DNA of 5,748 nt from assembly GCA_019689955.1 (NCBI GenBank), contig JADGGM010000236.1:1-5748 (forward strand). The letters are read 5' to 3'. Made by a program: the position numbers and the translations under genes. This DNA comes from Gemmatimonadaceae bacterium (GTDB taxonomy: Bacteria > Gemmatimonadota > Gemmatimonadetes > Gemmatimonadales > Gemmatimonadaceae). The notes below the pieces were generated by a model. That model worked only from the letters and a program-made list of their open reading frames with translations. It did no database searches and had not been told where the DNA came from. Shown piece by piece: positions 5,111 through 5,748 of this stretch. How positions within the stretch are numbered: position 1 is the stretch's first letter; every line of letters starts with the position of its first letter.

Positions 5111-5748
5111 TCGTCCTCGTTCCACGGACCGCTCGGCGCTGGCGCGCGATCGCGCGTTCATGCGCCGGGCCATCGCCCTGGCCCGCCGCGGCTGGGGGCA
5201 GACGGCGCCGAACCCCATGGTCGGCGCCGTCGTCGTCCGCGACGGGGCCGTGGTGGGGGAAGGGTACCACGCCCGCTTCGGCGAGGCCCACGCCGAGGTC
5301 GCGGCGCTGGAGGCCGCGGGCCCGCTCGCGCGCGGCGCCACGGTCTACGTGTCGCTTGAGCCCTGCGCGCACTTCGGCAAGACCCCCCCGTGCGCGGACG
5401 CGCTCATCCGGGCCGGGGTAGCGCGGGTGGTGGTGGCCGCGACGGACCCGAACCCCGAGGCCGCCGGCGGGATCGCGCGGCTCCGCGCCGCGGGGATCGC
5501 GGTGACGACGGGGGTCGAGGAGAGCGCCGCGCGCGAGCTCAACGCCCCCTTCTTCCACGCCTTCGCCGCCTCGCGCCCCTGGGTCACGCTCAAGCTCGCG
5601 CTCTCCCTCGACGGCGCGATCGCCGACGCGTCGGGGCGCTCGCAGTGGATCACCGGCCCCCGCGCGCGGGCGGCCGCGCACCTCCTCCGCGCCGGGAGCG
5701 ATGCCATCGCCGTGGGGGTCGGGACCGTCCTCGCCGATGACCCTGCGC
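5100..5748 (+). CDS. ribD: Bifunctional riboflavin deaminase/reductase, 3' end outside window
   Basis: First part (216 complete codons) of RibD, which deaminates the pyrimidine made from GTP and then reduces its ribosyl side chain with NADPH, two early steps of riboflavin synthesis. Numbered from TTG 5100: the deaminase domain shows APNPMVGAVVV, the zinc site H64-A-E66 (HAEVAAL) and PCAHFGKTPPC with C89 and C98; the reductase domain begins near 159 with RPWVTLKLALSLDG (K165, D171) and SQWITG at 181-186, and is cut off after GTVLADDPA. The start is uncertain. ATG 5160 would begin at MRRAIALA and lose the residues (DRAF) that normally precede this helix in RibD, whereas TTG 5100 is the only plausible earlier start codon and overlaps the preceding stop by 11 bases. 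Neither has a good ribosome binding site. The deaminase zinc ligands are intact. Confidence 0.93.
   Translation, partial: MDTDRPRSTDRSALARDRAFMRRAIALARRGWGQTAPNPMVGAVVVRDGAVVGEGYHARFGEAHAEVAALEAAGPLARGATVYVSLEPCAHFGKTPPCADALIRAGVARVVVAATDPNPEAAGGIARLRAAGIAVTTGVEESAARELNAPFFHAFAASRPWVTLKLALSLDGAIADASGRSQWITGPRARAAAHLLRAGSDAIAVGVGTVLADDPA

Overview
The window is very GC-rich, with a strong preference for G or C at third codon positions. All six recognisable genes lie on the + strand and coding is dense. A signal-peptide protein with beta-barrel character suggests a Gram-negative (diderm) bacterium. The overall style of the proteins would fit Gemmatimonadota or a neighbouring phylum, but that is an impression from the sequence and not a proven assignment. 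There are no mobile elements, phage genes, CRISPR repeats, tRNA or rRNA genes. This is ordinary chromosomal core territory.

Layout: bases 1-97 are a leader with a possible promoter. Then come (1) a small FmdB-type zinc-ribbon protein (98-430) whose stop overlaps the start of argS, arginyl-tRNA synthetase (427-2070); (2) after a GC palindrome followed by a T-rich stretch that resembles an intrinsic terminator, a PfkB-family kinase (2111-3028) whose stop overlaps the GTG start of purM, AIR synthetase of purine synthesis (3025-4056); (3) after a 61-base spacer with a 10-base direct repeat and a GC palindrome, a secreted or outer-membrane beta-rich protein of unknown function (4118-5110) that probably overlaps the start of ribD, the riboflavin deaminase/reductase (5100 to beyond the window end).

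The genes thus form three tightly coupled pairs. In each pair a poorly characterised protein comes first and a near-universal enzyme second (arginine charging, purine synthesis, flavin synthesis). Purine and riboflavin synthesis are metabolically linked, because riboflavin is made from GTP, but the gene order alone does not show a shared regulation. I see no convincing new multi-gene system. The points most worth following up are the substrate of the PfkB kinase next to purM, the reduced zinc knuckle of the FmdB-like protein, the unknown envelope protein upstream of ribD, and the structured spacers.
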